Origin: Loigolactobacillus coryniformis subsp. coryniformis KCTC 3167 = DSM 20001 | GTDB lineage: Bacteria; Bacillota; Bacilli; Lactobacillales; Lactobacillaceae | NCBI RefSeq assembly: GCF_002706425.1 | Contig: NZ_CP017713.1 | Coordinates: 1,550,001 to 1,614,000 of the forward strand | Direction of reading: 5' to 3' | Length of the DNA: 64,000 bases | Shown: piece by piece, positions 41,650-51,942 of the stretch | How the letters are laid out: every line of letters begins with the position of its first letter | Numbering within the stretch: position 1 is the first letter of the stretch | Position numbers and translations under genes: made by a program | Notes under the pieces: generated by a model | The model's input: only the letters and a program-made list of their open reading frames with translations | Database searches by the model: none | Told to the model about the DNA's origin: nothing

Positions 41650-43996
41650 TAATCAATCACGCGTTGCCCGACATCAAAATGGAGCAAAGAAACCAAAAAA
41701 GCGCCATCCGATTCGGCGCATTTTTCTCTGGCTATTAGCCCTATTTGTAGTTATCTTAGTTGCCGGAGGTGGTTTATTCACTTACTACGCAATGAGCGCC
41801 CCTAAGGTGACGCAAGCACAGCTTTCTAGTCAATCCTCTTCAGTGATTTACGATAGCTCTGGCAACAAAATTCGCACCTTAGGGCTCGAAAATCGGAGTT
41901 ATGCTTCTGGCAATGAAATTCCGCAAACTTTAAAGGATGCAATCGTCTCAACCGAAGACCGCCGTTTCTATTCTAATTTTGGGATCGATCCTGTCCGGAT
42001 ACTGGGGGCTGCCTATTCTAATTTTACTGGTAATTCTGGGTTACAGGGCGGGAGTACTTTGACACAGCAATTAGTGAAGTTGGCTGTCTTCTCCACTAAA
42101 AAATCAGATCAGACCTTAAGGCGTAAGGCACAAGAAGCTTGGTTAGCAATCAAAGTCGATCGCTCTTACTCCAAGAACCAGATCCTAGAGTTTTACGTCA
42201 ATAAAGTGCCATTAGCTAACGGTGTCTATGGTATGGGTACCGCCGCTCATTATTACTATAACAAGTCATTAAAAGAATTGGACTTAGCCCAATTAGCGCT
42301 GATCGCTGGAATGCCGCAAGCGCCTAACACTTACGATCCTTACACTAACCCAGCAGCAGCTAAGGCACGGCGTGATCTTGTTTTACAGGCAATAGTGACC
42401 AACAAAAAAATCACTAGTCAACAAGCAAAACAAGCTGCAGCAGTACCAATCACCGAGGGTTTAGTCGACCAACAAAAGCAAACCAATACGGATACTGATA
42501 ACGTCACTGATGCCTATATCAGTCAGGTTGTCGCTGAAGTTAAAAAGAAAACTGGATTAAATCCTTATACTGATGGCTTAAAGATCTATACGAACCTAAA
42601 CATGAAAGTTCAAAAACGACTTTACGATATTGTTAACACGGATAACTACGTTAGTTTCCCAGACGATCTACTACAAACTGGGGTTACGATGACCGACGTT
42701 AAAACCGGTAAAGTCACGGCGATGATCGGTGGTCGTAAAACGGGCAACGTTCAGTTTGGACTTAACCGCGCGGTTCAAACTAGTCGTAGTAGTGGCTCGA
42801 CAATCAAGCCATTACTTGACTACGGTCCAGCAATTGAGTACTTGAATTATTCAACTTACCAACAAATGGAGGATACCAAGTACACTTATGCCGGTACATC
42901 AACCCAATTATATGATTGGGACTTTGAGTACATGGGTCGAATCTCACTCCGAACTGCTTTAGCGCAATCACGTAACGTTCCTGCAGTCCGTACTTTAGAT
43001 AAAGTTGGCTTGACTAAAGCCACGCAATTTATCAACGGTTTGGGCATTACATTCGCAAAACCGTTAGAGTTACAAAATGGGATCGGTGCTGATGTCTCTA
43101 GTTTACAAGAAGCTGCCGGTTACGCTGCTTTTGCCAACGGTGGCACCTACTACAAGCCATATTTGATCAATAAGGTGGAAAAGCCAGATGGAACGAGTGA
43201 AACCTTTGATCCACAAGGCAAACGCGCTATGAAGTCCTCCACCGCCTACATGATCACTGATGTTTTAAAAGATGTTATCTCTAGTGGTACTGGGACAAGC
43301 GCACAAATCAGCGGATTACATCAAGCAGGTAAAACTGGGACTACTAATTACTCCGATGATGAATTAAATAATAGTACTAGCATTTCCAGCAGTATGGCTA
43401 AGGATTCTTGGTTCACTGGTTACTCAAAGGATTACGCGATCTCAGTCTGGACTGGTTATGATCAACCGCAACAACATGGATTGACTTCGACCGAGCAACA
43501 AGTTGCCGCCAATATTTATCGTGAGTTAATGCAGTACGCAAATACAGAAACAAACGCAAGTGGTGGTAATTGGACTAAGCCAAGTAGCGTGGTTGCGGCC
43601 AACATTCTTAAGGGCTCGAATCCAGCACAGTTGGCGGCTAGTGGCGCTTCAAGTAGTCAGGTCACTCGTGAACTATTTGTTCGGGGAACACAGCCGACTA
43701 CTGTAGCTAGCAGCACTACTTCTAGCAGACGTAAAACGTCAACCAGTAGTTCAAGTATTTCTAGCAGTAGTTCAAGCTTAGCTAGCAGCAGTTTCAGTTC
43801 AGCGGTCAGCAGCGCTTCCAGCTCAGCAATTGAACAATCATCAAGTCAAGTTAGTCAAAGTAGTAGCTCAGCAGCTAGTCAAAGTACCAATAACGGTCAA
43901 TCAAACGCTAATACTGCAACAACAGATACTAACGCAAATCAGAATACGACCAACAGTTCGAACACACAAACACCTAGTAGCAATACTGGTAGTTAA
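41639..43996 (+). CDS. pbp1A: Class A penicillin-binding protein 1A
   Basis: Bifunctional peptidoglycan glycosyltransferase and transpeptidase. 785 residues from ATG 41639, 7 bases after AAAGGAG. A basic cytoplasmic start is followed by one membrane helix (about residues 25-50), the GT51 domain with STEDRRFYSNFGID and GGSTLTQQLVK, then the transpeptidase with SSGSTIKP (active serine), SRN and AGKTGTTN. The last 95 or so residues are a serine, threonine, asparagine and glutamine-rich low-complexity tail, presumably exposed in the wall. Confidence 0.96.
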   Translation: MANNNQSRVARHQNGAKKPKKRHPIRRIFLWLLALFVVILVAGGGLFTYYAMSAPKVTQAQLSSQSSSVIYDSSGNKIRTLGLENRSYASGNEIPQTLKDAIVSTEDRRFYSNFGIDPVRILGAAYSNFTGNSGLQGGSTLTQQLVKLAVFSTKKSDQTLRRKAQEAWLAIKVDRSYSKNQILEFYVNKVPLANGVYGMGTAAHYYYNKSLKELDLAQLALIAGMPQAPNTYDPYTNPAAAKARRDLVLQAIVTNKKITSQQAKQAAAVPITEGLVDQQKQTNTDTDNVTDAYISQVVAEVKKKTGLNPYTDGLKIYTNLNMKVQKRLYDIVNTDNYVSFPDDLLQTGVTMTDVKTGKVTAMIGGRKTGNVQFGLNRAVQTSRSSGSTIKPLLDYGPAIEYLNYSTYQQMEDTKYTYAGTSTQLYDWDFEYMGRISLRTALAQSRNVPAVRTLDKVGLTKATQFINGLGITFAKPLELQNGIGADVSSLQEAAGYAAFANGGTYYKPYLINKVEKPDGTSETFDPQGKRAMKSSTAYMITDVLKDVISSGTGTSAQISGLHQAGKTGTTNYSDDELNNSTSISSSMAKDSWFTGYSKDYAISVWTGYDQPQQHGLTSTEQQVAANIYRELMQYANTETNASGGNWTKPSSVVAANILKGSNPAQLAASGASSSQVTRELFVRGTQPTTVASSTTSSRRKTSTSSSSISSSSSSLASSSFSSAVSSASSSAIEQSSSQVSQSSSSAASQSTNNGQSNANTATTDTNANQNTTNSSNTQTPSSNTGS

Positions 43997-44006
43997 ATCA
44001 AATAAC

Positions 44007-44062
44007 TAAAAAAGCCTGACGCGGCTACGATTAATTTCGTAATCTACGTCAGACTTTTTTTT
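44007..44062. terminator. Bidirectional terminator between pbp1A and nth
   Basis: The A run plus CTGACG pairs with CGTCAG plus a run of eight T; an inner TACGA/TCGTA pair extends the hairpin. Confidence 0.88.
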
Positions 44063-44064
44063 AG

Positions 44065-44715
44065 TTATTTTTTTAATCCTAACCGCCGTTGACCATCAGC
44101 ACACATACTCAATAACGGACACTGTTCACATTTAGGCGCCCGAGCTAAACAATGATAACGGCCAAAGTAGATCATCCGATGATGGGCAGTGACCCATAGA
44201 TCTTCCGGTAATAACTTCATCATCCGTTGCTCAATTTCCAACACCGTTGCTTTTTGTGGGACCATCCGTAATCGTTTCGTCACCCGTGTCACATGGGTAT
44301 CGACTGCAAACGCCGGAATCCCAAAAGCGTCCGCCAGAACGACGTCAGCCGTTTTGCGCCCGACCCCAGGTAATTGCATTAATTCCGCTCTAGTCGATGG
44401 CACAACGCCGTTAAAATCGTCTAACAGCGCTTGGCTGGCTGCCTTCATATGTTTTGCTTTATTTCGATACAAGCCAATACTATGAATATCTGCCTGTAAA
44501 GCAGTTTCGCTAGCTGCCGCCATCGCTTGTGGATCAGGAAAATCTCTGAATAATTTAGGGGTCACTTTATTGACCGAAATATCCGTTGCCTGTGCACTTA
44601 ACATTACCGAGATCATATATTGGAATGGTGTTCGTGCATCTAATGATGGCTGGGCGTTAGGAAACATCTTACCCATAATTTCAACCGCTTGTTGTGTTTG
44701 CTTTTTTGATAACAT
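44065..44715 (-). CDS. nth: Endonuclease III
   Basis: DNA glycosylase and AP lyase for oxidised pyrimidines. 216 residues. The helix-hairpin-helix LPGVGRKTADVV carries the catalytic lysine, and VDTHVTRV the aspartate. The [4Fe-4S] ligands are spaced C-x6-C-x2-C-x5-C in CLARAPKCEQCPLLSMC. It follows dnaD, as in Bacillus and most lactobacilli, with AAAGGAG before ATG 44715. Confidence 0.97.
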   Translation of the reverse strand: MLSKKQTQQAVEIMGKMFPNAQPSLDARTPFQYMISVMLSAQATDISVNKVTPKLFRDFPDPQAMAAASETALQADIHSIGLYRNKAKHMKAASQALLDDFNGVVPSTRAELMQLPGVGRKTADVVLADAFGIPAFAVDTHVTRVTKRLRMVPQKATVLEIEQRMMKLLPEDLWVTAHHRMIYFGRYHCLARAPKCEQCPLLSMCADGQRRLGLKK

Positions 44716-44724
44716 CCCCAGTGA

Positions 44725-44790
44725 CTCCTTTCTACTTCACCATTCAGGCTATTAATCAGCCAAAACCGCTAATTAATTTGGCGGTTTTGG
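44725..44790 (-). repeat. Variant two-stem repeat remnant before nth
   Basis: Reading towards nth, CATCGTCC is followed by a stem (CCAAAACCGCC at 44790-44780 with GCGGTTTTGG at 44769-44760) and then CTGAATGGTGAAGTAGAAAG leading into AAAGGAG. The boundary motif matches the other copies, while the stem sequence is different. Confidence 0.5.
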
Positions 44791-44922
44791 ACGATGCTGA
44801 GCTTGCCGTTGTTCTGCTTAGTCCAATCGACAACGGGCAATCCAACGCTGCTTAAAAATGAACACCCACCACTTGTATACTTGCTAAACAATATTTCTAC
44901 TTACCGCAAGAATGCCATTTAG

Positions 44923-45648
44923 TTATTGCTTCTCATCATCGTCAGGCTCCGCCCAATTATACATCGGGATCTGCGGAATATCCTCAGTGGATGATTGCGC
45001 TGCCGCACCGGAACTAGGTTGACGTTGTTGCCGCTTTTCCTGTTCTCGTTGGATCTGTTGCTTAGTGGTCAAGTGTTTACGTTCCCAACTTAACAAAATA
45101 CGATCCATGTATTTCAAACTATAAGCTTGATTCAAAACTGCTTCGCGCAATGCTAACCCGATCACATCTGCTTGATAATGATCTTGGTCTAGCCAAGCCG
45201 CAATGGTTTCGTATTCAATCGGTGATAGCGGCCGACCAAACTCGGTTTCGATCTGCTCAAATAATGCTTGCCGCTGATCGGATGATTTTTGTTCGACAAC
45301 TTGCCGATTTTGTTGACTCAAATAAGTCGCTAATTTGCGATACATCAACGCAAAATCGTATTGATCCTGACTACGACCCTGTTTATCCTGAGTCGTATCG
45401 ATCGTCAAGATCTTCTTTTGGATCATGCGGTGAATGATCTGATAAACCTGAGTACTAGAAAGCCGCAGTCGCTGAGCGATCGTAGCCATATCTGGAAAAT
45501 GGTTCCCTGCGTCATAGAAACTCTTTAATTCTAAATAAACCAAAAATTCATCATTGGTGATGCCTAATTCATGAAAATGCGCCAGCAACAGACTGGAAAC
45601 AGTTGTCTGCCCCGCGTTAATAAATTGCTGCATAAAGGTATCGTCCAT
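44923..45648 (-). CDS. dnaD: DnaD primosomal replication protein
   Basis: Primosome protein needed for helicase loading at replication initiation and restart. 241 residues. The amino-terminal winged-helix DDBH1 domain (about 20-110) is followed by the DDBH2 domain (about 130-200) with ending YMDRILLSWERK, and a Q and E-rich tail. Placed between asnS and nth, the typical order. Confidence 0.95.
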   Translation of the reverse strand: MDDTFMQQFINAGQTTVSSLLLAHFHELGITNDEFLVYLELKSFYDAGNHFPDMATIAQRLRLSSTQVYQIIHRMIQKKILTIDTTQDKQGRSQDQYDFALMYRKLATYLSQQNRQVVEQKSSDQRQALFEQIETEFGRPLSPIEYETIAAWLDQDHYQADVIGLALREAVLNQAYSLKYMDRILLSWERKHLTTKQQIQREQEKRQQRQPSSGAAAQSSTEDIPQIPMYNWAEPDDDEKQ

Positions 45649-45671
45649 ATTGCCATCCTTTTCTTAAATAT

Positions 45672-45727
45672 AAAAAGAGTGCCGCAATTGAACCCAACTA
45701 GCCGTCCACTTGCCTGACACTCTTTTT
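45672..45727 (-). terminator. Long-stem terminator after asnS
   Basis: AAAAAGAGTG and CACTCTTTTT pair across a 36-base loop region between asnS and dnaD. Confidence 0.6.
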
Positions 45728-45734
45728 ATAGCGC

Positions 45735-47033
45735 TTATGGGTAAATCCGGTTTAACAAACGTGGGAACGGAATTGTTTCCCGCACGTGATCAACACCACA
45801 GATCCAAGTCAACGCCCGTTCTAGGCCAAGACCAAAACCAGAATGCGGCACACTACCATATTTACGGAGATCTAGATACCAACTATATTCTTTTGGATCT
45901 AACCCAGCTTTTTTGATCTGCTCCAACAAATAATTATAGTCTGTTGCCCGTTCACTACCACCGATGATTTCACCATAACCTTCTGGTGCCAATAAATCAG
46001 CACAGATCACCACGTCATCACGGGTTGGATGTGGTTTCATGTAAAACGGCTTGATCTTCTTCGGATAATTTAAAACAAACACGGGTTGCTCAAATTGGTC
46101 AGCCAAGAAAGTTTCTTCTGGTGAACCAAAGTCAACGCCCCATTCAACGTCAAAATTATTTTTTTGTAACATCGCAACTGCATCATCGTAACTGATCCGT
46201 TGGTAAGGTAATTTAGTGTAGCGTTTTAAGACTTCCTTATCTCGTTCCAATAGATCCAATTCATAATCACAGTGATCCAATACATTTTGAACTAAGTAAG
46301 CCACATATTCTTCTTGAATCTTTAGACTTTCTTCTTGATGCATAAAGGCCATTTCTGGTTCTAGCATCCAGAATTCGATCAAATGGCGCCGTGTTTTCGA
46401 TTCTTCAGCTCGGAAAGTTGGTCCGAAGGTAAAGACCTTGTCAAAAGCTAAAGCACCGGCTTCGGCGTATAACTGTCCACTTTGTGATAGGTATGCATCA
46501 CGCCCAAAATATTCAGTGTGGAATAATTCAGTCGTGCCTTCTGGCGCACTGCCAGTTAAAATTGGCGCATCCATTTTAATGAAGCCCCGCGCATTAAAGA
46601 ATTCGTAACTAGCTCGGATCACTTCGTTACGAATCTTCATGATGGCAAAAGGCCGCCGTGAACGTAACCATAAATGACGATGGTCTAACAGAAAATCGAT
46701 CCCATGTTCCTTTGGTGTGATCGGATAACCTTCACTTTCACCAACAAGCTCTAGATTTGAGATCTCAATTTCATAACCAAACTTAGAACGTGTATCTTGA
46801 TGGATCGTACCGTACACCCACATACTTGCTTCCTGATGCATTTGCTTAGCCAATTGGAAGATTTCCTCACTGACAGCACTTTTAACTAAAACACCTTGGA
46901 AAAAGGCCGTCCCATCACGTAATTGTAAAAAGGCAATTTTGCCGCTGGAACGTTTGTCGGTCAACCAAGCACCGATTTTGACTTCTTCATCGACATGATT
47001 TTTGGCATCAATGATATTAATTTGTTGAACCAT
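45735..47033 (-). CDS. asnS: Asparaginyl-tRNA synthetase
   Basis: Charges tRNA-Asn. 432 residues: an OB-fold anticodon-binding domain (about 1-110), then the class IIb core with [21 protein letters not shown] (motif 2) and [13 protein letters not shown] (motif 3). No T-box leader is visible in the 67-base gap before it. It lies between aspB and dnaD, the usual order. Confidence 0.97.
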   Translation of the reverse strand: MVQQINIIDAKNHVDEEVKIGAWLTDKRSSGKIAFLQLRDGTAFFQGVLVKSAVSEEIFQLAKQMHQEASMWVYGTIHQDTRSKFGYEIEISNLELVGESEGYPITPKEHGIDFLLDHRHLWLRSRRPFAIMKIRNEVIRASYEFFNARGFIKMDAPILTGSAPEGTTELFHTEYFGRDAYLSQSGQLYAEAGALAFDKVFTFGPTFRAEESKTRRHLIEFWMLEPEMAFMHQEESLKIQEEYVAYLVQNVLDHCDYELDLLERDKEVLKRYTKLPYQRISYDDAVAMLQKNNFDVEWGVDFGSPEETFLADQFEQPVFVLNYPKKIKPFYMKPHPTRDDVVICADLLAPEGYGEIIGGSERATDYNYLLEQIKKAGLDPKEYSWYLDLRKYGSVPHSGFGLGLERALTWICGVDHVRETIPFPRLLNRIYP

Positions 47034-47100
47034 TAAAAAATTTCCCCTATCTCACTTATTTAGCTATTTTTACTAAAGTAAAAATCACTTATTGCTGCTT

Positions 47101-48297
47101 TTAAGCTTCCATATTACCTTTAGTTTGAATGAAATCAGCAATACGCTGATAAGCTTCTGCTAGTGAATCTAAGTCATTAGCGTAGCTGATCCGAATATGA
47201 TCAGGCTGACCAAAGGCGCGCCCTGGCACAACTGCTACGTATGCTTCTTCTAACAATGCATTCACAAAATCTTCAGTAGTTGAATAGCCACATAGCTCAA
47301 CCGCACGCTTAACATTCGGGAACAAATAAAATGCTCCTTGCGGCTTATCCGCTAATTCAAATCCTGGTAGACTTTGAATCTTTGGGAATAAGTAATTTAA
47401 ACGCTTTTCAAAAGCTTGACGCATAGTTTCAGCATCCGTTTGTTCACCACTCAAAGCCGCAATCGTTGCGTATTGGCTAACCGCAGTTGGATTACCAGTA
47501 GCGTGGCTAGCAACCGTCGTCATCGCCTTAATGATCGCCGCATCGCCCAAAACATAACCCATCCGCCAACCAGTCATCGCATAGGTTTTCGACACACCAG
47601 TCACCAATAAAGTATTTTTGCGGATAGCATCACTTAAACTAACGACAGAAGTAAACTGATTTCCATTATAAACTAAATTACTGTAGATCTCATCTGAGAT
47701 TAGCAAAACATCATGTGAGACCGCCCAATTACCGATTGCGGTCAATTCTGCCGCTGTGTAGATCAAACCAGAAGGATTTTGTGGTGAGTTCAAAACAACT
47801 GCCTGTGTTTTTGGCGAGTATTCTTTTTCCAGATCCTCGACCGTTACTTTATGTCCCGCCCCAGTCGTTTTAACGGCTAACGGACGACCACCGGCTAAAT
47901 TAACTTGTTCAGCATAACTGACCCAAAATGGTGCTGGCAATAAAACTTCGTCACCAGGATTCAAGATAACTTGAAAAATCAGATATAACGCAAACTTTGC
48001 CCCCGTCGTTGCGATAATCTGTTTGTTATCATAATGAACACCAGTTTCAGCTTCAATCCGCTGACTGATCGCTGTTTTTAATTCTGGCAAGCCACCAGCT
48101 GGTGTATAGAAACTAGTTTTGCCAGAACGAATTGCTGCGATTGCTGCATCCTGAATATACGTTGGTGTAACAAAATCAGGTTCACCAATCGATAAATTGA
48201 TGACATCAACACCCTTAGCGATCATTTCCTTAGTCTTAGCCGACATCGCCAGTGTTGCGGATGGTTGCACCTTCATTACATTTTTCGATAATGCCAT
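47101..48297 (-). CDS. aspB: Aspartate aminotransferase family (class I)
   Basis: PLP enzyme moving amino groups between aspartate and 2-oxoglutarate, or a related pair. 398 residues. The PLP lysine is in SKTYAMTGWRMGY, and NSPQNPSG and the C-terminal PDHIRISYA (substrate arginine) are present. It precedes asnS, so aspartate and asparagine metabolism are grouped. Substrate specificity is by family only. Confidence 0.93.
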   Translation of the reverse strand: MALSKNVMKVQPSATLAMSAKTKEMIAKGVDVINLSIGEPDFVTPTYIQDAAIAAIRSGKTSFYTPAGGLPELKTAISQRIEAETGVHYDNKQIIATTGAKFALYLIFQVILNPGDEVLLPAPFWVSYAEQVNLAGGRPLAVKTTGAGHKVTVEDLEKEYSPKTQAVVLNSPQNPSGLIYTAAELTAIGNWAVSHDVLLISDEIYSNLVYNGNQFTSVVSLSDAIRKNTLLVTGVSKTYAMTGWRMGYVLGDAAIIKAMTTVASHATGNPTAVSQYATIAALSGEQTDAETMRQAFEKRLNYLFPKIQSLPGFELADKPQGAFYLFPNVKRAVELCGYSTTEDFVNALLEEAYVAVVPGRAFGQPDHIRISYANDLDSLAEAYQRIADFIQTKGNMEA

Positions 48298-48315
48298 ATG
48301 ACCACTCTCCTGAAG

Positions 48316-48795
48316 CTATATATTTTTGATCAACTTAACTGATTTACCAGTCTTAAAAGCTAACGTTTGGTAACCAAGTTTGCCATTTTCATCAGCAAAC
48401 GAAACTTCCCAGACTGGCTTATTGTGATAAAGTCCTAGGGTTGCATTATAAACCTTTTTTGGTGCTTGTGTCCGCCAAACGCGTTTCAAGGCTGTATTGC
48501 GGGAAATCCCTGCACTTTGATCAAGCACCGTTATCTTGCCACCCTTTTGGGCAATGATCACAAATACCGCTTTATGCTGTTTGGTTTGTCCCGCCACGGT
48601 CAAATAACTATGTTTGCGATTAAACCAATAAAAATCATCCACCGTCGTGACGTGCGCATATTTCTCAGCTAAAGAAACAGCTTCGCGCCGTGCCGTCACT
48701 GCAGGCTTATTAGCGGCATGATAAATGAATAACGCACTGACAATGATCAATAAAATCACGCCAATTAAACTATATGATTTCCAATGTTTTCGCAT
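48316..48795 (-). CDS. YpmB-like membrane-anchored protein (DUF5590)
   Basis: 159 residues with one amino-terminal membrane helix (about 8-26, a signal anchor), the rest extracellular. It resembles Bacillus YpmB, which sits between dinG and aspB as here. A PepSY-like fold is probable; function unknown. ATG 48795 follows GGGG, which is supplied directly by the end of a tandem repeat. Confidence 0.82.
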   Translation of the reverse strand: MRKHWKSYSLIGVILLIIVSALFIYHAANKPAVTARREAVSLAEKYAHVTTVDDFYWFNRKHSYLTVAGQTKQHKAVFVIIAQKGGKITVLDQSAGISRNTALKRVWRTQAPKKVYNATLGLYHNKPVWEVSFADENGKLGYQTLAFKTGKSVKLIKNI

Positions 48796-48804
48796 GATTT
48801 CCCC

Positions 48805-49027
48805 TCTACTTCACGATCAAGGTAACTTATTAGTAAAAAACACTAATAAGTTTCGATGTTACGAACGATGACCATTCTTGTGGCAAGGATCGTACCGCAA
48901 GAAACATGGCTCTACTTCACAATCAAGGTAACTTATTTAGCGAAAAGCGCTAATAAGTTTCGATGTTACGGACGATGACCATTCTTGTGGCAAGGATCGT
49001 ACCGCAAGAAACATGGCTCTACTTCAC
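48805..49027 (-). repeat. Two tandem units of the two-stem repeat
   Basis: The boundary motif TCTACTTCAC recurs at 48805, 48911 and 49018, giving units of 106 and 107 bp. The units are nearly identical in the stem 1 region. Stem 2 differs: AACTTATTAGT with ACTAATAAGTT in one, and AACTTATTAGCG with CGCTAAATAAGTT in the other, where G/C changes on one arm are matched on the other. Towards ypmB, the last boundary runs into GAGGGGAAATC and the start codon. Confidence 0.88.
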
Positions 49028-49128
49028 GATCAGACTTTGATCAGTGACTATTCTTTTAACGAATTGGACCATAAAACCTACGCACAATTATTATAGCAGA
49101 TTTTACAATAACATTTGGCTAGAAAAAT

Positions 49129-51942
49129 TTAAACTTTCCTTGCAAAAAATTCGTCAGTTGTCGCTGCGACTTCCACTAAGCTAGCCGTTGATTTAGGTAG
49201 TGATGCCGGTAAGGTTTTCAGCATCCGCTTGCCATAGGCGGTGGTGACGATGCGATCATCCAATACGATCATCACACCGCGATCAGCACTGGTACGAATT
49301 AAACGACCAAAACCTTGATGCAAACGCAAAGTTGCCTTAGGTAAAGCCTCCTTGAAGAAGGGATTTAACTTAGCCGCCGTCAATTGACGGTAGCGTGCCT
49401 TGGTCAAAATACCATCTGGTGCTTCAAACGGTAGCCGCGCAACGATCAATTGTTCCAAAGCTTCCTTCGGTAGATCGATGCCTTCCCAAAAACTACCAGT
49501 ACCTAAAAGAATGCCGCGGTGACTTAAACTAAATCGCTTGGTGATCCGTTCCTTACTACCAGTCATCCCTTGGGCAAAAATCTCCCGGTGTAACGGTAAA
49601 TCAGTCTGCATCAACGCCCGATAAACTTCAGCGATCATCTGCAGGGAATTGAATAGAACCAAAGTTTGCCGTTGATTGTTTTGGGTGAGTTGATAAATCG
49701 CCCGCGCCACATAATTAGTATAAGCGTGGTCAGCAGCACCACGAATTGCCGGACCATCGTTGACCACGAAAAAGGCAGCCTGTCGTTTATAACGAAACGG
49801 ACTGGCAAACCGCTTTTCAATTACAGCAACATCCGCTAATCCCATCTGTTGCTTGAAATAGTCAAATTTATGGGCAACAGTCAACGTCGCCCCAGTGAAA
49901 ACTGGCGCAGTAAAGTGCTGACACATAGTTTCGACAAGCGGTGTAATATCCAACTGGCTTAGTTGTAAAGTCAAACTAGCCGGATCACCGTAATCTTTAG
50001 ACGTCAACCAAACTAATCGTCCACCATCAGGTTGTGCTAACTGTGTAAACACCTCGCGTAGCAACGTACGTACCTGCAATAGTTCCTGGATCTGTTGGTT
50101 AAAATCAAGCCACAACTTTTGCTCACTAACTAGCCAACTAGCTTGTTCATTTAATAGGCGCTGACTTAATTTGTCAGCTAGTAACAAACAATCGTTGAGT
50201 AAGCGCCGTAATTTTTGTCCAGCACCTTGATTAGCTTGAACCCAATCAGCTAATTCGGCTTCATCTAGTGAACGTTCAATATAGCCATTACGTTGCTCCG
50301 CCGGAATCTGTTCAAAGATAAAATCAGCATGTAATTGATTTTGTAACTGCAATAATAACTGACTAAACTCATTTAAACCATAATCCAGTGAGATCACATT
50401 GTAACGGGCTACTGGATCGTCCGCTAGCAAATCGGCTAATGATGGTTGGCCTTCAACTCCCATCAAGGATTTGTGTAGGCGTTTGATCAACTGCATGATC
50501 GCCCCACCAATAATCTGTTTACTGCTAGCTTTTAAAGCCGCATCGGGAAATTGCTGGGCCTCATCAACTACTAAATAGCTTCCTGCAGGGAAAAAGTGAT
50601 CATCCGCGACATGCTGACTTAAAAAGGCGTGATTTGTTACCAGCACGTCTGCCTTGGCCTGCTGTTTACGCGCCGCCAACCAGAAATCATCAGCGGCAAA
50701 GGGATCATCTTTACTGATTACTTCATGACTATGATGACTGATCTCCGCAAATAGCGGTGAATGATATGTCGTCAAATGCAGTTCCGCAAAATCACCAGTT
50801 TTAGTCATGGTCAACCAAACTAGCAGTTGCATTTTTAACAGTTGAATCTGCTTAACTTTATCGGCAACGGCCAACGATTGACTAAACTTAGCCAGATCAA
50901 TGTAATGTTGTGGGCTTTTTACGATTGCCGCTTGCAAATCAATATCGAGTAATTGATTGAGCAACGGAACGGTTTGCTGGACAAATTGGGTCTGTAAAAC
51001 CGCTGTTGAGGTGCTGACCACTAACTGCCGCTGCCCTTGCAGGCGAAAACTAAACGGCAATAAATAGCCCAACGACTTACCTAAGCCGGTGGCGGCTTCA
51101 AGGATCATCGGCTGCGGATCGGCCGCATAATTAGCGTAGATCATGTCCATCATTTTTCCTTGCGTCTTGCGCCACTTCAGTAATGGCTGCAAATAATGCT
51201 TTTTGGCGGCATCAGTCGCGGGGTATTCTTTCTCGGCCGTCGTCAAACGCGTTGTTGAAACTGACTTTTTGCGCAAAGCTAACCCATGACTGACATATAA
51301 ATAGTCCGGTAATGGCTGATCATTGGGCTGCGCTTGAACGGCAAAATACGCGCCGGTTTCCCGGGCTGAGCGCGTGGCACATTTAGCCAAAGCTTGTCGC
51401 GTGACTAAAGGCAAATTCGCCAAACGCTGACTCAACGCAATAAATAATTGTGCCGTCACGGCAGCATCACTATCAGCCTGATGAGGATTGGTGTGTTCGA
51501 TCGCCAATAACTGAGTCAGATCACTAAGGCGATAACTGATCGCCGTCGGCAATAAAATTTGCGCTAGCTCAACCGTATCAATTGCCGCTAACTGCAGTGC
51601 TGGTTGACCGACACGCTGTAATTCAGCATCTAAAAATGGATAGTCAAAATTAACATTATGGGCAACAAAAACTTTATCCTGTAACAACTGACTGATCGTC
51701 GCGGCCACATCTTCAAAGTACGGTGCTGCTTTTAACCGTTTATTCGTCAGATGAGTCAGCTGCAAAATATTTGCCGGCACCTCACGCTCAGGATTAATAT
51801 CTAACGCGATCTGATCGATCATTTTACCATGTTGGACTAAGGCACAGCCAAACTGGATGATCCGATCCCCGTCTTTAACGCTGGTTCCGGTGGTTTCTAA
51901 ATCGACGATGGCGTAGATCGAGTCTTTATTCATGCTCGTCAT
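49129..51942 (-). CDS. dinG: DinG-type ATP-dependent helicase with DEDDh exonuclease domain
   Basis: 937 residues. The amino-terminal DnaQ-like exonuclease has AIVDLETTG, HNVNFDYPFLD and HQADSDA. The superfamily 2 helicase has Walker A EAATGLGKSLGY, the DEAH-like VVDEAQQFP and the late motif HQGFGRLIRTSADRG. The cysteine cluster of the Escherichia coli enzyme is absent, as is normal in Gram-positive relatives, where the protein acts more as an exonuclease. The start is ATG 51942 or 51933. Confidence 0.94.
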   Translation of the reverse strand: MTSMNKDSIYAIVDLETTGTSVKDGDRIIQFGCALVQHGKMIDQIALDINPEREVPANILQLTHLTNKRLKAAPYFEDVAATISQLLQDKVFVAHNVNFDYPFLDAELQRVGQPALQLAAIDTVELAQILLPTAISYRLSDLTQLLAIEHTNPHQADSDAAVTAQLFIALSQRLANLPLVTRQALAKCATRSARETGAYFAVQAQPNDQPLPDYLYVSHGLALRKKSVSTTRLTTAEKEYPATDAAKKHYLQPLLKWRKTQGKMMDMIYANYAADPQPMILEAATGLGKSLGYLLPFSFRLQGQRQLVVSTSTAVLQTQFVQQTVPLLNQLLDIDLQAAIVKSPQHYIDLAKFSQSLAVADKVKQIQLLKMQLLVWLTMTKTGDFAELHLTTYHSPLFAEISHHSHEVISKDDPFAADDFWLAARKQQAKADVLVTNHAFLSQHVADDHFFPAGSYLVVDEAQQFPDAALKASSKQIIGGAIMQLIKRLHKSLMGVEGQPSLADLLADDPVARYNVISLDYGLNEFSQLLLQLQNQLHADFIFEQIPAEQRNGYIERSLDEAELADWVQANQGAGQKLRRLLNDCLLLADKLSQRLLNEQASWLVSEQKLWLDFNQQIQELLQVRTLLREVFTQLAQPDGGRLVWLTSKDYGDPASLTLQLSQLDITPLVETMCQHFTAPVFTGATLTVAHKFDYFKQQMGLADVAVIEKRFASPFRYKRQAAFFVVNDGPAIRGAADHAYTNYVARAIYQLTQNNQRQTLVLFNSLQMIAEVYRALMQTDLPLHREIFAQGMTGSKERITKRFSLSHRGILLGTGSFWEGIDLPKEALEQLIVARLPFEAPDGILTKARYRQLTAAKLNPFFKEALPKATLRLHQGFGRLIRTSADRGVMIVLDDRIVTTAYGKRMLKTLPASLPKSTASLVEVAATTDEFFARKV

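Noticed and set aside
47034-47100. T-box leader before asnS
   Set aside because: The gap is only 67 bases and lacks the conserved T-box sequence and terminator.
48805-49027. CRISPR array
   Set aside because: Units are 106-107 bp with no unique spacers between short repeats, and no cas genes are near.
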